Shown one piece after another: positions 1-9,070 of a stretch of 10,959 nt of DNA. Both the position numbers and the translations under genes were made by a program. Below the pieces are notes generated by a model. That model was not told the origin of the DNA, ran no database searches, and was given only the letters and a program-made list of their open reading frames with translations. Each line of letters starts with the position of its first letter. The stretch's first letter is position 1. This DNA is from Podochytrium sp. JEL0797 (Eukaryota > Chytridiomycota > Chytridiomycetes > Chytridiales > Chytriomycetaceae), in the NCBI GenBank assembly GCA_027596195.1, contig JADGJG010000916.1:1-10959 (forward strand). Reading direction: 5' to 3'.

Positions 1-71
1 TTATATTTATCAAGTGGCAATATGTGTTCTATGCTGCCTCAAAATTTTAGTCTTATAAGCTGGTTGGTAAA

Positions 72-108
72 TTTTTTTTTAACCAACCCCCCCCCCCCCC
101 CCCCCCCC
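72..108. repeat. Homopolymer tracts: T run followed by a 22-nt C run
   Basis: A T run (72-80) is followed by TTAACC-like bases and an uninterrupted run of 22 C (87-108), seven bases before the acceptor AG at 114-115. It acts as the polypyrimidine tract of the intron before the first visible cyclase exon. Such a long C run is prone to slippage, so its exact length may be a sequencing or assembly artefact. Confidence 0.8.
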
Positions 109-115
109 AACTCAG

Positions 116-1796
116 AATCCGAGTTCCTCCGTGAAAACCAGCTGTGCAAGGCGCGTCAAATGGGCGAGGTTCTCCATTATATTTGCTCAGGATTTTATTT
201 AAATATAAAAAACCAGCTCAATGATCTCGAAATCAACAATATGGAAGAACTCGAAGACATCATCACGCAACAACGTAGCGAGGAATTCGAGCTCATATCA
301 AAACAACTCGTGGTCGAATCAGATCTGTTGACGGCCCTTGAGAACCAAAAATGCCACCTCGAAGCGACGCAGCTGCTCGAAAAGCAAAAGAGCCTCAAAG
401 CGTCGCTGCAGAGAAGTCAGAGAAAGCTTGCAGCGGCTTCTGTCAAGGCGCAGAGGGCTGCCACGAGAAATCGTGAAAAGGTTTGTTAGAATTTTCTTTG
501 TTGGGGTTTTCTCTGACAGCACGGAATCAGATGTGCATTGCCGAGAACATCATCATCAAGAGCACGCATGCAGGCGAGGCGGATAAAGAAGACGAGCAAA
601 GTGTAACAGATGGCAGCCAGAGTGAGGCAACTTCGCGCTCGGGGGGTTCCACTTTGTCCCTACACGACAAGGAAAATGAAGCGGAACCCGACGAAGATAA
701 CAAGAAAACGGAGGCTGAAAAGAATAGCAACCTCAACAAAGATACCAAAGTCCTCTCGGAAGCCGAAAAGGAGATGCACGCTTTGATCGAAACAGGAACG
801 GAGCGCAACCGCGGAGTTGTGATGCATCACAAAAAGATTGTGATCGAACTGAAGCAACAACACCGAGTCGTGCTTTCTCAAAAAGTTAAAGAACATCGCC
901 GTAAGTTTCAAGAGCTTCTCAAAGACCACGAGGAAGAGATTGAGCAAATCAAAATCGATCAATCCGCTTCCATGAAAGGTTTGTATTTTTTTCAAGTTTG
1001 TTTGAATGCAACAGAGGACTGAAATATCTTGCGACAGAATTGTTCGACACGCACCTCCATTCCGAAGAAATGAGAGCCGACACTGCAGTTTCCCAAAATC
1101 TTCTTGGAACAATGTTGCCAGCTCACATTATGGAGAAAATTGAACTTGGCGTCGCTCCTGAGCCCGAGCAATTTGGTTGTGTGGCGTTGTTTTTCACGGA
1201 CATTTATGGTTTCAAGAAGTTGGTCGGCCAAGTCGATGCCGTCCAGATTCTGAAGCTGTTGAACATGTTATACACTGGCTTTGACACTGTCATTTCGAGA
1301 TATGCGTTGCTTTACAAGGTCGAAACGGTTTCGGACACGTACATGGTCGCTTCCGGATTGGGATCTCAAGCCACCAAGACAGCTCAAGAAATTGCGGAAT
1401 GCACAATCCAGTCTTTGGCTTGTGCCATTGAGTTGCAGAAGCTTGTGCATTCTATGGACTTTTCGTCCATCGTTGGAAACATTCCCATCAACCTAAGAAT
1501 TGGAATCCACGCCGGATCTCTCAACGCGGTAAGATCCCGCCGGGTTGTGCAATTGTCATCTAAATTCTTGAGTATAGGGATTAATTGGCCTCAAAATGAG
1601 TCGCTATTGCCTCTTTGGTGACACTGTCAACACCGCGTCCCGTATGTGCACAACTGGAGAGCCTGCCAGAATCCAAGTGTCTGCTCAAACTATTGCTGTT
1701 CTTGGAGATGATGACAGATTTGAGTTTGAAGAGCGCGGTGAGATTGAAGTCAAAGGGAAGGGCAAGATGACCACGTTCTGGCTGCACCACGACTGA
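116..1796 (+). CDS. Coiled-coil guanylyl cyclase, copy 1 (5' end outside window)
   Basis: Inferred exons are 116-168, 217-480, 531-978, 1038-1528 and 1578-1796 (stop TGA), giving about 490 visible codons. The first visible exon begins inside a codon (phase 1), so the start lies upstream of the window. The first three exons encode charged, heptad-like helix ([33 protein letters not shown]), with an acidic Ser-rich stretch from about 560 to 720. The last two hold a class III cyclase domain: LLGTMLP linker, first metal Asp in FFTDIYGF (codon 1199), second metal Asp in VETVSDTYM (codon 1334), guanine-selecting Glu (1322) and Cys in SRYCLFGD (1608), then transition-state Asn (1629) and Arg (1641) in VNTASRM. 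The product should make cGMP from GTP as a dimer. No membrane segment is visible, but the N-terminus is missing. It is a paralogue of the gene at 3604-6281. Cyclase identity is very secure; exon edges are good but unproven. Confidence 0.88.
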
Positions 1797-1989
1797 TACA
1801 CCACAACTGATTTAATTCTTTCTTTTTTCCTACCCTTCTCTAAAGATTTTTTTTTTGTTTTTTTTTCCAAACCAAATCGCAAGGTTCATTTTCCCCAGCA
1901 CCACCAACACTCCCGCAGCATGGGCGGGGCGCATCCCCAACGCCCCCCAACACTTCCACATGCAGTGTTCGCATGGACTCATTACTGCG

Positions 1990-2019
1990 AATGCCCCCGC
2001 TTGCTTTGACGGGGGCATT
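1990..2019. repeat. Perfect 10-bp inverted repeat (hairpin)
   Basis: Arms AATGCCCCCG (1990-1999) and CGGGGGCATT (2010-2019) are exact reverse complements around a 10-base spacer. The stem is GC-rich and would be stable as RNA or as a DNA cruciform. It lies about 150 bp before the KH gene ATG, in the likely promoter or 5' UTR. It could be a protein-binding palindrome or a leader hairpin; there is no T run after it and no reason to call it a terminator. Confidence 0.75.
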
Positions 2020-2020
2020 G

Positions 2021-2169
2021 TTCCCACTCCCGCCCGCCCAGCACGCCAAACCACTGCACCTTCTTCACTTCACCTTCTTCACCACCCCTAATCCACCCTT
2101 TCCTTTCCGTCGCCTCCAGACCCTTGCCCCACCCATCCACCCAGCCAACCCTCCTCCCACATCTAATAA
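2021..2169 (+). promoter_or_regulatory. C-rich/CU-rich leader of the KH gene
   Basis: Almost G-free over long stretches, with many CCC and CCACC patches and repeated CTTCTTCAC blocks (about 2058-2078), ending in ATCTAATAA just before the ATG at 2170. Pyrimidine-rich leaders are common at fungal promoters and transcription starts. Because the gene encodes a protein of the poly(C)-binding KH type, the patches could also be binding sites for its own product. That is an inference only. Confidence 0.35.
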
Positions 2170-3432
2170 ATGAGTTCCCCAGCTTCTCCAGACCGCAAGC
2201 GCTCGCTTGACGATGAATCAGAGGACCGCAACGCCCGCTTCAAGCGCCAGGCAGTTTCCGAAACGGATGGCCAACACGACGAACCCGCTGCTGCGGAGGA
2301 CTCAGCCGAGGAGGCCAAGCCCATGACCATGCGGGCCATTATTTCCATGAAGGAAGCAGGTAACAGAACATAACCAGAGTAACTGGAATTACTCACCCTT
2401 CGTGTTTTTTTTCCCAGGAATGATTATCGGAAAGAACGGAAAGAACGTGGCCGACATCCGCGACTCGTCGGGTGCGCGTGTGACTGTGAGCGAGAACGTC
2501 CCTGGTGCCGGGGAGCGGGTTGTGACGGTGATTGGACCTCTCGACACTGTGGCCAAGGCTTTTGCACTGTGCGCGACAAAGATTCTCGAGGAGCAGCCTT
2601 CCACCATCGACGATGTGAAGCAGAGACCTCTTTCCCTCAAGGTCCTGATTCCCCACGCTCGCATGGGTTCCATCATTGGCAAAGCGGGTGCCAAGATTAA
2701 GGAAATCCAAGAAGCGTCCGGTTCCAAGCTCACGGCCACCGAGGAAATCCTGCCCCACTCCACGGAACGCGTCGTTATCGTTGCGGGTGTTATTGACTCC
2801 ATTCATATTGCCACGTACCACATTGGCGCCGTTTTGCAAGAGCACACTGTGAGTATTTCGCCTCGACCCTTTTTCTCTCGAAATGTCTCCAAATATCAAC
2901 TCGTGATTTGCAGGAAAGAACACAGGGCACCGTGTTGTACAAACCCATCCCCGGATTCATCACTGGTCAAGTCGCTCCCCGTGGAGGCAGCAGCGCGTCG
3001 TCCAGTGCCAACTCCTCCTCCGCCCCACGTCACTCCCAACCAGCAGCGCAGCAACCGTACGGCCAAATGCCTGCCAACCCATACTACCCTATGCCAGCTG
3101 CTGGAGCGGCCTACGCACCGTACGGAATGATGCCGTCTGCTCCCAACGCCGCTGGAGGAGTTGGTCCCATGACGCCCATGATGCCGACTGGAGCCATGTC
3201 AGTGCAGCAAATTTACATTCCGAACGAGATGGTTGGGGCCATTATTGGAAAGGGTGGAAGCAAAATCAACGAGATTCGAACTCGGACGGGCTGCAACATC
3301 AAAATCGCGGACCCAGTGGTTGGAGCTACGGAGCGTTTGATTACGGTGACGGGGATGCCTGAAGCAAACAGCATGGCACTGTACATGTTGTATCAGCGTT
3401 TGGAAATGGAGAAGCAAAAAACTCGTGCGTGA
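2170..3432 (+). CDS. Three-KH-domain RNA-binding protein (PCBP/Rnc1/Hek2-like)
   Basis: Exons 2170-2359, 2418-2848 and 2914-3432 (TGA) give a 379-residue protein. Both introns have GT-AG ends (58 and 65 bp) and keep the frame. An acidic, Lys/Arg-containing N-terminus (1-52) is followed by KH1 (about 53-121, loop GKNG at 68-71), KH2 (about 136-205, GKAG at 151-154), a low-complexity Ala/Ser/Pro/Gln/Tyr/Met linker (about 223-304), and KH3 (about 305-372, GKGG at 319-322). Two close KH domains, a long linker and a final KH domain is the layout of human PCBP/hnRNP K and of fungal Rnc1 and Hek2/Pbp2. These bind single-stranded C-rich RNA and control mRNA stability, translation or telomeric chromatin. 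All three GxxG loops are intact. The start is the first ATG after the C-rich leader. Family certain; exact target RNA unknown. Confidence 0.93.
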
Positions 3433-3603
3433 TTGATGGTTTTTTTTATTTCCTTTTTTTATATTTCTTGTGTGGACGGAGGAGGATGAGATGGATAGCT
3501 TCTCGGGTTGGAAAGAGGGCGGATTTTTTTGAACAATATATTTTTGGGGTGGTCAATCTTCGATTCCTTTGTCTTTCTGGAATACCTCGCTTCACAATTT
3601 TCA

Positions 3604-6281
3604 ATGAGTGAAACCAAGTTTAGCCAAAGCGCAGCCGTGTCGCGTTGTCGAAACGTGAAGGAGTCCAAGTTGAAGGCTCAACACGCGATTGCCAAGCTCG
3701 CCGATGAAGAAGGTGTGGATCTCTTTGATTTACACAACTTTTTTTTTTGGTTACGCGCTTCTAAACCTGCTTAACCCATAGTCACCGTGTTCAGCGCGCA
3801 ACTCGAAGATTCGCGTCACCAACTGAGCACGCAACTCCAACAACAAAGTGCCGTGGGCGTGCGTCAAAGCTCCGAAGCCCTCGATGTGAAAGTGAGCTGG
3901 GAACGCAAGCAGCAGCTGAACCTCTTGATTGACAAGCTCACGACCGTGAAAAAAATGATTCTGTTTCAACAAGAGTCTGGAGAGAGAGAGGCAGCGTTTA
4001 AAGCGAAAATTAGGGAGAAGCGGTCCGCGTTTCAAGTCCGATTGGCGAACCTCGAAAAGAGACAATGGACAGAGAGGTTTGGAGGGACCCAATTTTTTTT
4101 TGGGGGGGACCACAAACGAGGAAGGGGAACTCTGGCTTATCCTGGCTTTTTCTTTTTCAAGAAACGAATTGCTTCAGTCGCAACAGAGATTGGCTGAGAC
4201 TGTGAGTCAGATTCGTGCGATTGAAATCAAGTCTTTGAAGGACAAGAATCAAGCCAGAAGAATGAAGCGCGACAATGAGATTCAAATTCAACAAGTTTCG
4301 ATGCGTCAGCAAAAAGGTACAGTGTAATCACTTGGCAGCGTTCTGTGGGTATTTTTTTTTCTCATTGCCCGCCGATACAGAATCCGAGTTTTTGCGTGAG
4401 ATTCAGCTGTGCAAGGCTAGACAACTCGGAGAGGTATCCACAACTCTTGTTTCTCACCTACTTTTTTTTCGCTCATATTCTGCGAAAACATAATAGATCA
4501 ACGACCTCGAAATCAGAAACCTCGAAGAGATTGAAGAGCTCACGAGCCAACACCGCGTAGACGAATACACGCTCGTTGAAAAACAAATCATGGCCGAATC
4601 CGAAATGAGTTTGAGCGTGGCCAAACAAAAGTTCAATTTGGAAGCGGGGTTGTTGCTTGACAAGCAGACCGATATTAAAGCCGTTTTGGCGAGAGCACAA
4701 AAGAAGCAGTCGAATGCGTTGGCGAAGGCGCAACGCGCTGCGATGCGTGCCCGTGAAAAGGTTTGAGAGAAAAAAAATCATTTTTTTTTCACGTCGTCTA
4801 GCAAATGTGCTGATTCAACCCTTACGGGGTTATTTTTTCAGAGTCTTCTTTCTGAGCACCCACTCATTCTCGGAGAAGCTTCTGCCGCCGAACAAGGTCT
4901 CGACAATGAGAGTGAAGCGGCCTCAGAATCGATGGGAAGCTCTGTAACGGGCGGTTCCATCACTTCTCTTCAAGAAGAGGACAAGGACACCAAGGTGGCC
5001 AATCCAAATCTCGAGCTTCTCGAGAAAAACAGCGCCATGAACAAGACAACGCATGTGTTGAGTGAACATGAAAAGGAAATTGTGGCGCTCACGGAATCTG
5101 GTTTGTTTTTCTTTTTCGCACCCCCCCACCCACCCCCCCTTCTATCTTTGCCGGGATTAATATTCATTTTTTGTTGTTTCAATTTCAGGCAATGAGCGGC
5201 TCAAAAACTTGATGATCCACCACAAAAAGATTTTATCCGAGTTGAAGCAGATGCAGCGTGGTTCCGTTAGCCAAAAGACCAAGGAGCACCGTCGCAAGCT
5301 TTCTGAGTTGGTGAAGGAACACGAGGAAGAGATTGAGCAAGTCAAAGTCGAACAAGCAGCGACGATGCAAGGTACACTTTTTCTACTGCATTTACACAAA
5401 AACCCCCTCACGCTATTCTTTTGACACTTACGATCCATGTCTCACAGAACTCTTGCAAACGCACTTGGAGTCCGAAGAAATGAGAGCCGACACAGCCGTG
5501 TCCCAGAACCTCCTTGGAATGATGCTGCCCGGCCACATTATGGAACAAATTGAAGCGGGGGTTGCTCCCGGTCCAGAAAACTTCAACTGCGTCACGCTGT
5601 TCTTTACCGACATTTACGAATTCAAGAAACTCGTTGGTTTCGTTTCTCCAGTCAAGATTTTGCAATTGCTCAATGTGCTGTACACAAAGTTTGACGAGAT
5701 TATCGCGAGGTACAGTCAGCTTTACAAGGTAACGTGTTTTTTTGAGTTTGTATCAGAGCAGCGGCAGATGATATTAATATTCGATTCAAGGTCGAGTCTG
5801 TTTCCGACACGTACATGGTTTGCGGCGGGATTTCGTCCTCGCACACCAAGACGGAGCAAGAAATTGCCGAATGTGCGATTCAAGCATTGTCTTGCTGCAT
5901 CGAGCTCCAAAGACTTGTGCAATCGATGGATTTGACGAGCATTGTGGGACACTATCCCATCAAGTTGAGAATTGGTATCCACTCTGGTGCCATCAACGCG
6001 GTGAGACGATTCGTTCCTTTTTTTGTGATATCAGTCCACGGCACTCATCATGAGGGCGAAATTAGGGTCTGATTGGAACCAAAATGAGCCGTTATTGCCT
6101 CTTTGGTGACACTGTTAACACTGCCTCGCGCATGTGCACGACGGGAGATGCGAACAAGATTCAAGTGTCGACTTCGGTAATTCAAACCATTGGAGCCGAT
6201 GAGCAGTTTGAATTTGAAGAGCGCGGAGAAATTGAAGTCAAGGGAAAAGGCAAGATGACCACCTTCTGGTTGCTCTGCTGA
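3604..6281 (+). CDS. Coiled-coil guanylyl cyclase, copy 2 (complete)
   Basis: Ten exons: 3604-3712, 3782-4076, 4162-4316, 4381-4433, 4497-4760, 4842-5100, 5189-5371, 5448-5728, 5791-6000 and 6066-6281. All introns are GT-AG, all phases match, and the total is 2025 nt or 674 residues. Residues 1 to about 450 are hydrophilic and mostly heptad-like helix, broken by a Ser/Gly/Glu-rich linker near 290-350; no signal peptide or membrane helix is visible. The class III cyclase domain follows: linker LLGMMLP (461-467), metal Asp494 in FFTDIYEF and Asp539 in VESVSDTYM, guanine-selecting Glu535 and Cys614, transition-state Asn621 and Arg625. The predicted activity is GTP to cGMP in a soluble or scaffold-bound dimer. 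The start is the first in-frame ATG, 171 bp after the KH stop; its context is weak, so an upstream exon cannot be excluded. In the last exon 55 of 70 aligned residues match copy 1 (hand count). Confidence 0.9.
5101..5188 (+). other. Intron of cyclase copy 2 absent from copy 1
   Basis: A GT-AG intron (phase 1) splits the Gly codon of ESGNERLKN. It holds a C-rich tract and ends in TTTCAG. In copy 1 the matching Gly codon (795-797, in ETGTERNRG) is uninterrupted. One copy gained or lost the intron after duplication. Confidence 0.8.
5729..5790 (+). other. Second intron of cyclase copy 2 absent from copy 1
   Basis: A 62-bp GT-AG intron (phase 0) sits exactly between the Lys and Val codons of [12 protein letters not shown], in the catalytic domain. 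Copy 1 reads straight through at 1318/1319. The hexamer CAAGGT occurs at both junctions (5725-5730 and 5787-5792), so the exon-intron borders carry a short direct repeat. Confidence 0.82.
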
Positions 6282-6393
6282 AATGTGCTGGGGGCGGATT
6301 TTTTGATATTCTTCTTTGACCTCCGATTATTTTCTTTTCTTTCACGATATCTAAAATCAATTCACGCACGTTTTTTTTGGAAAAAGCATACTA

Positions 6394-6404
6394 CAGTGGC
6401 TCTC
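6394..6404 (+). repeat. Left terminal inverted repeat of the transposon
   Basis: CAGTGGCTCTC, preceded by TA. It exactly matches the reverse complement of 9071-9081; with the TA, 13 bases match in a row. Similarity stops immediately inside and outside, so the repeat is short for this superfamily. Confidence 0.82.
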
Positions 6405-6453
6405 TCTCAATTAAGTGCGGCAAAAAATTTCGGCCAACTTTATTATTATTAAA

Positions 6454-8703
6454 TCACTTTCTCGAGTCGAATTCCTTCTGGATTTGAGCCATAGTAGCCT
6501 CAGAAGGGATCATTCTGTGGCTTTTGTACTTTTTCGCCGCAAATTCTGCCAGGCTGAGAGAGTATCCCTTGGAATATGCATCCACCAACCGCATGCACCG
6601 TCGAAAGTATCGCTTTGTTCTCACAAGGCCATCCGGTAAATTCACATACTCAAGCGCTTGCGGCAGGGTTTGACGAAGTCCAGAGAAGCTGTAGGAGCAG
6701 TTGGCTCGACAAAAGCGCTTCATATCCCCCCAAACATTCTCAATCCATGCCAATTCGCAATGAAACTTGGGGCCAAGCCCCATTCCATGTGGTGTGTCCT
6801 TAAACACCTCCTCCAACATGGACCCTTGCTCCAGAAAATCCGGTTCATTCTTCAACATATTGACTTGGCAACATGTGAATGGAGAGGGCTCGCAAGGACC
6901 GTTGGAACACACCCTCTTTGTCGGTAACCCATTCCCCCCCACACCACCCACAGCAGGTCCAAATCTCTCCTCCAAAATCGTTTTCAACCCCTTTGCCTTC
7001 CCACAAGGCAACTGCATCGCCTGCACTATTTTCTCCCCTCCATCCATAAACCACCCATCTCTCATAATGGGAACATTCTTTCCACCATCCTTCTGCGTCA
7101 ACACCGTTGCTGAGAGCCCATCTTCTGGCTTCTTCAAGTGGTTCATGGAGTGGTCAAAGATGAAGTATCCCTCCATACCAGGGTGAAGTTTCTCAAAGGC
7201 AGGAATTGCATCCTCGAGGAGTTGCTTGACAAGATTCTCGCAAACCCACCACCCATCATCGTTCTTTCCAGGAGTGATGGTCACAGTGTGAAACATTCCA
7301 TGGCATTGGCAGTTGAATCCAGACACCATCAAACACTTTCCATCTCCTTTGGGCCGCAACACCTTCTCACCCTCGTGCAACCAAACAGCCTTCTTGCCAT
7401 CATTTGCAGCAAATGCCGACTCATCATGATTGACAAACACAATCTCCTTCTCTCCAACATCCAGAACAGGAGGAATTTGAACCAATCCATCAACCCCCTC
7501 CTCCCACTGGGTCGAGCGTGACAGCAACGACAGAATCTTGGCACAGTGGAGCTTGCGGTATTCAACAACATCTGGTCTCTCGTGTCCATCTTCGTAGATG
7601 CCCTTTTTGATGTCACAATAGTTGAGCCCAAGGGCATGCAACCACTTGTAGAGGGTTGAGTCGGAGAGGCCTGTTTTTTCGAAAAATGTGAGCATCAAGT
7701 CGCATAATCATTGGATTGAATATTTACCAGTTCTGGGAAGAAGATTCGAATAAGTGGGAACCAGCTCTTCATTGACAAACTCTTTCCATGCTGTGAACGT
7801 GCGATGGTCGGGCTTTTGACTTCTCAGCCATGTCCGACAGGCAACGCGCACATCCTCATCGTGAATGAGACTCTTTATTTTGATGTGGTGGCCTTGGTGC
7901 ATGGCCGGGAGGGTGAGGGTCTCAAAGTAAATGTTGGCCTTGTAACGCAAAATACGCGCACCCCAAGGACCGCGATCCAAAACAGCCTTGGCAACAAACT
8001 CAGAAGCAGGAATTCTCGACTGCCCTTCAAGGATACGTTTGAAGTACGAATTCACTGCCATCAGCCAGCGAAGCTGGTTGAGATCCGTGGATTTGAACTG
8101 GACACCAGCTTTGCGGTTGTTGCTCAGAGTGTCAACAATAGTTGAGATCTGCTGAGAGACAACTTGGAGCTGCAAGAGGTTGTAGCCGCTCTTCTGTGCC
8201 GACTTGGGGCGAGGAGTGGGCAAGGAGCCCCAGTGTTCGAACAGCGTTTTTGATCCTTGCGCCGCGTTCATCGTGTCGTAATGCTGACGGTTGTGGCGAC
8301 GAGTGCGGTCACTGTCACCATAATGGCGAGATTCGGCAGCGGCCTGAGCAGCCTCAGCGTTCCATTTCAAGTCGGCGATAGATGTGGGTCGTTGTTCGAT
8401 TTCGAGCTGTTCGCCAATCTCGAGAACTTGGAGGTCCAACACATCGTCAGGGTCCTCAGCATCCGAGTCCGAATCTGAATCGACGGCGGGTGCATATCGC
8501 GTGGGCAGAGGAGGAGGTGGGTCCAAGTTGCTGTCAGATTCGACAACAGCGGCGACAGGCGGGGCTAGTTTGCGGTGAGTTGCAGTTGAAGAGAGCTGTG
8601 AGTTGGCTTGCATACCTTGTGCACGTGAATGTCCATATTTGGCTGAATTCGCCGCAACAGAGCGGGCCAGGTTGGCCTTGCGCTTCTTTGACATCGGAGG
8701 CAT
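6454..8703 (-). CDS. DDE transposase with one intron
   Basis: Exons 8703-7728 and 7670-6454 (TGA) are joined across a 57-bp GT-AG intron (7727-7671, phase 1), giving 730 residues. An in-frame ATG at 8799 would add 32 residues and has a better start context. I prefer 8703 (MPPMSKKRK) because a basic N-terminus suits a nuclear protein. Residues 1-120 are basic, then Pro/Asp/Ser/Glu-rich. A helix-turn-helix-like stretch (LSDSTLYKWLHALGL) follows the splice junction, then GIYEDGHERPDVVEYR, a motif I recall from fungal transposase-like proteins. The catalytic triad is probably Asp408 (NHDESAF), Asp498 (FDHSMNH) and Glu636 (ELAWIENVW), as in the IS630-Tc1-mariner superfamily. It would cut and paste the element through its terminal repeats. 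The frame has no breaks, so it may be active. Without splicing the first exon ends at a stop at 7708-7710. Confidence 0.86.
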
Positions 8704-9070
8704 CGGACGGTGAAAAATTGCGGGTGAAGAAAAAATCAGAAAAAATTCGGGCACCCTTCTCGTTGCCATCACTGGATCCAGCGACCCCAAGAACCCCATT
8801 CCCGGTCTCTAATTCTTCCAATAGTGAGTCAGAAGTGTGTATACATCATTTGTGATGGCAAAAATCCCCTTTTTTACTTAGTAAATTGCCTAAAAGTCCC
8901 CATCTTTGAACCTCAACTACTCAGTCAAAAAAATTCCCAGCAACATGCGGCTCCTTCACCTCACTAAACCGAAGACGCTCTACACACTGAAGGAGCTGAG
9001 ATCTTGTAATGTTCTTGTACAGTGGGGAGTTACCGGTTGAAAATACGTGATTTCTTTGATGAGTCAAGTC
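8704..9070. other. 5' non-coding part of the transposon
   Basis: This stretch lies between the chosen transposase start and the right terminal repeat. It should hold the transposase promoter, read on the minus strand. Codons down from 8799 stay open in frame. It also contains an 11-base palindrome TTACTTAGTAA (about 8874-8884) and a 9-bp inverted repeat at 8950-8996. I see no gene. Confidence 0.5.
8950..8996. repeat. Subterminal 9-bp inverted repeat in the transposon
   Basis: GCTCCTTCA (8950-8958) and TGAAGGAGC (8988-8996) are exact reverse complements around a 29-base spacer, about 75 bp inside the right end. It could be a transposase-binding site or a chance hairpin. I found no copy near the left end. 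Confidence 0.5.

Larger units (their letters stand above)
1797..2169. other. Intergenic region between cyclase 1 and the KH gene
   Basis: This 373-bp gap has no convincing gene. Its first part, after the cyclase stop, is T-rich (long T runs at about 1847-1866) and probably holds the 3' UTR and polyadenylation region. The middle carries a perfect hairpin at 1990-2019. The last 150 bases are strongly C- and pyrimidine-rich and probably form the promoter and leader of the KH gene. I see no clear TATA box. Confidence 0.6.

Noticed and set aside
22..489. Open reading frame through the C run, giving a poly-proline peptide joined to the cyclase exon
   Set aside because: The stretch is a T/C tract ending in CTCAG, matching the intron position in copy 2. 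The following 169-216 segment is also an intron there, so the continuous reading is a coincidence.
2010..2019. Hairpin at 1990-2019 as a transcription terminator of cyclase copy 1
   Set aside because: The stem is not followed by a T run, and hairpin terminators are not used by RNA polymerase II.
3433..3603. Upstream extension of cyclase copy 2 from the TTG at 3508
   Set aside because: The extension has no ATG and a T/G-rich composition typical of the local intergenic DNA; the first in-frame ATG is at 3604.
6767..7186. Plus-strand open frames within 6576-7521
   Set aside because: They are antisense to the transposase exon, whose DDE motifs and frame are convincing.
7671..7727. Two separate minus-strand genes instead of one spliced transposase
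   Set aside because: A GT-AG intron with a T-rich tract joins the frames exactly, and the helix-turn-helix-like region continues across the junction. The ATG at 7698 lies inside the intron.
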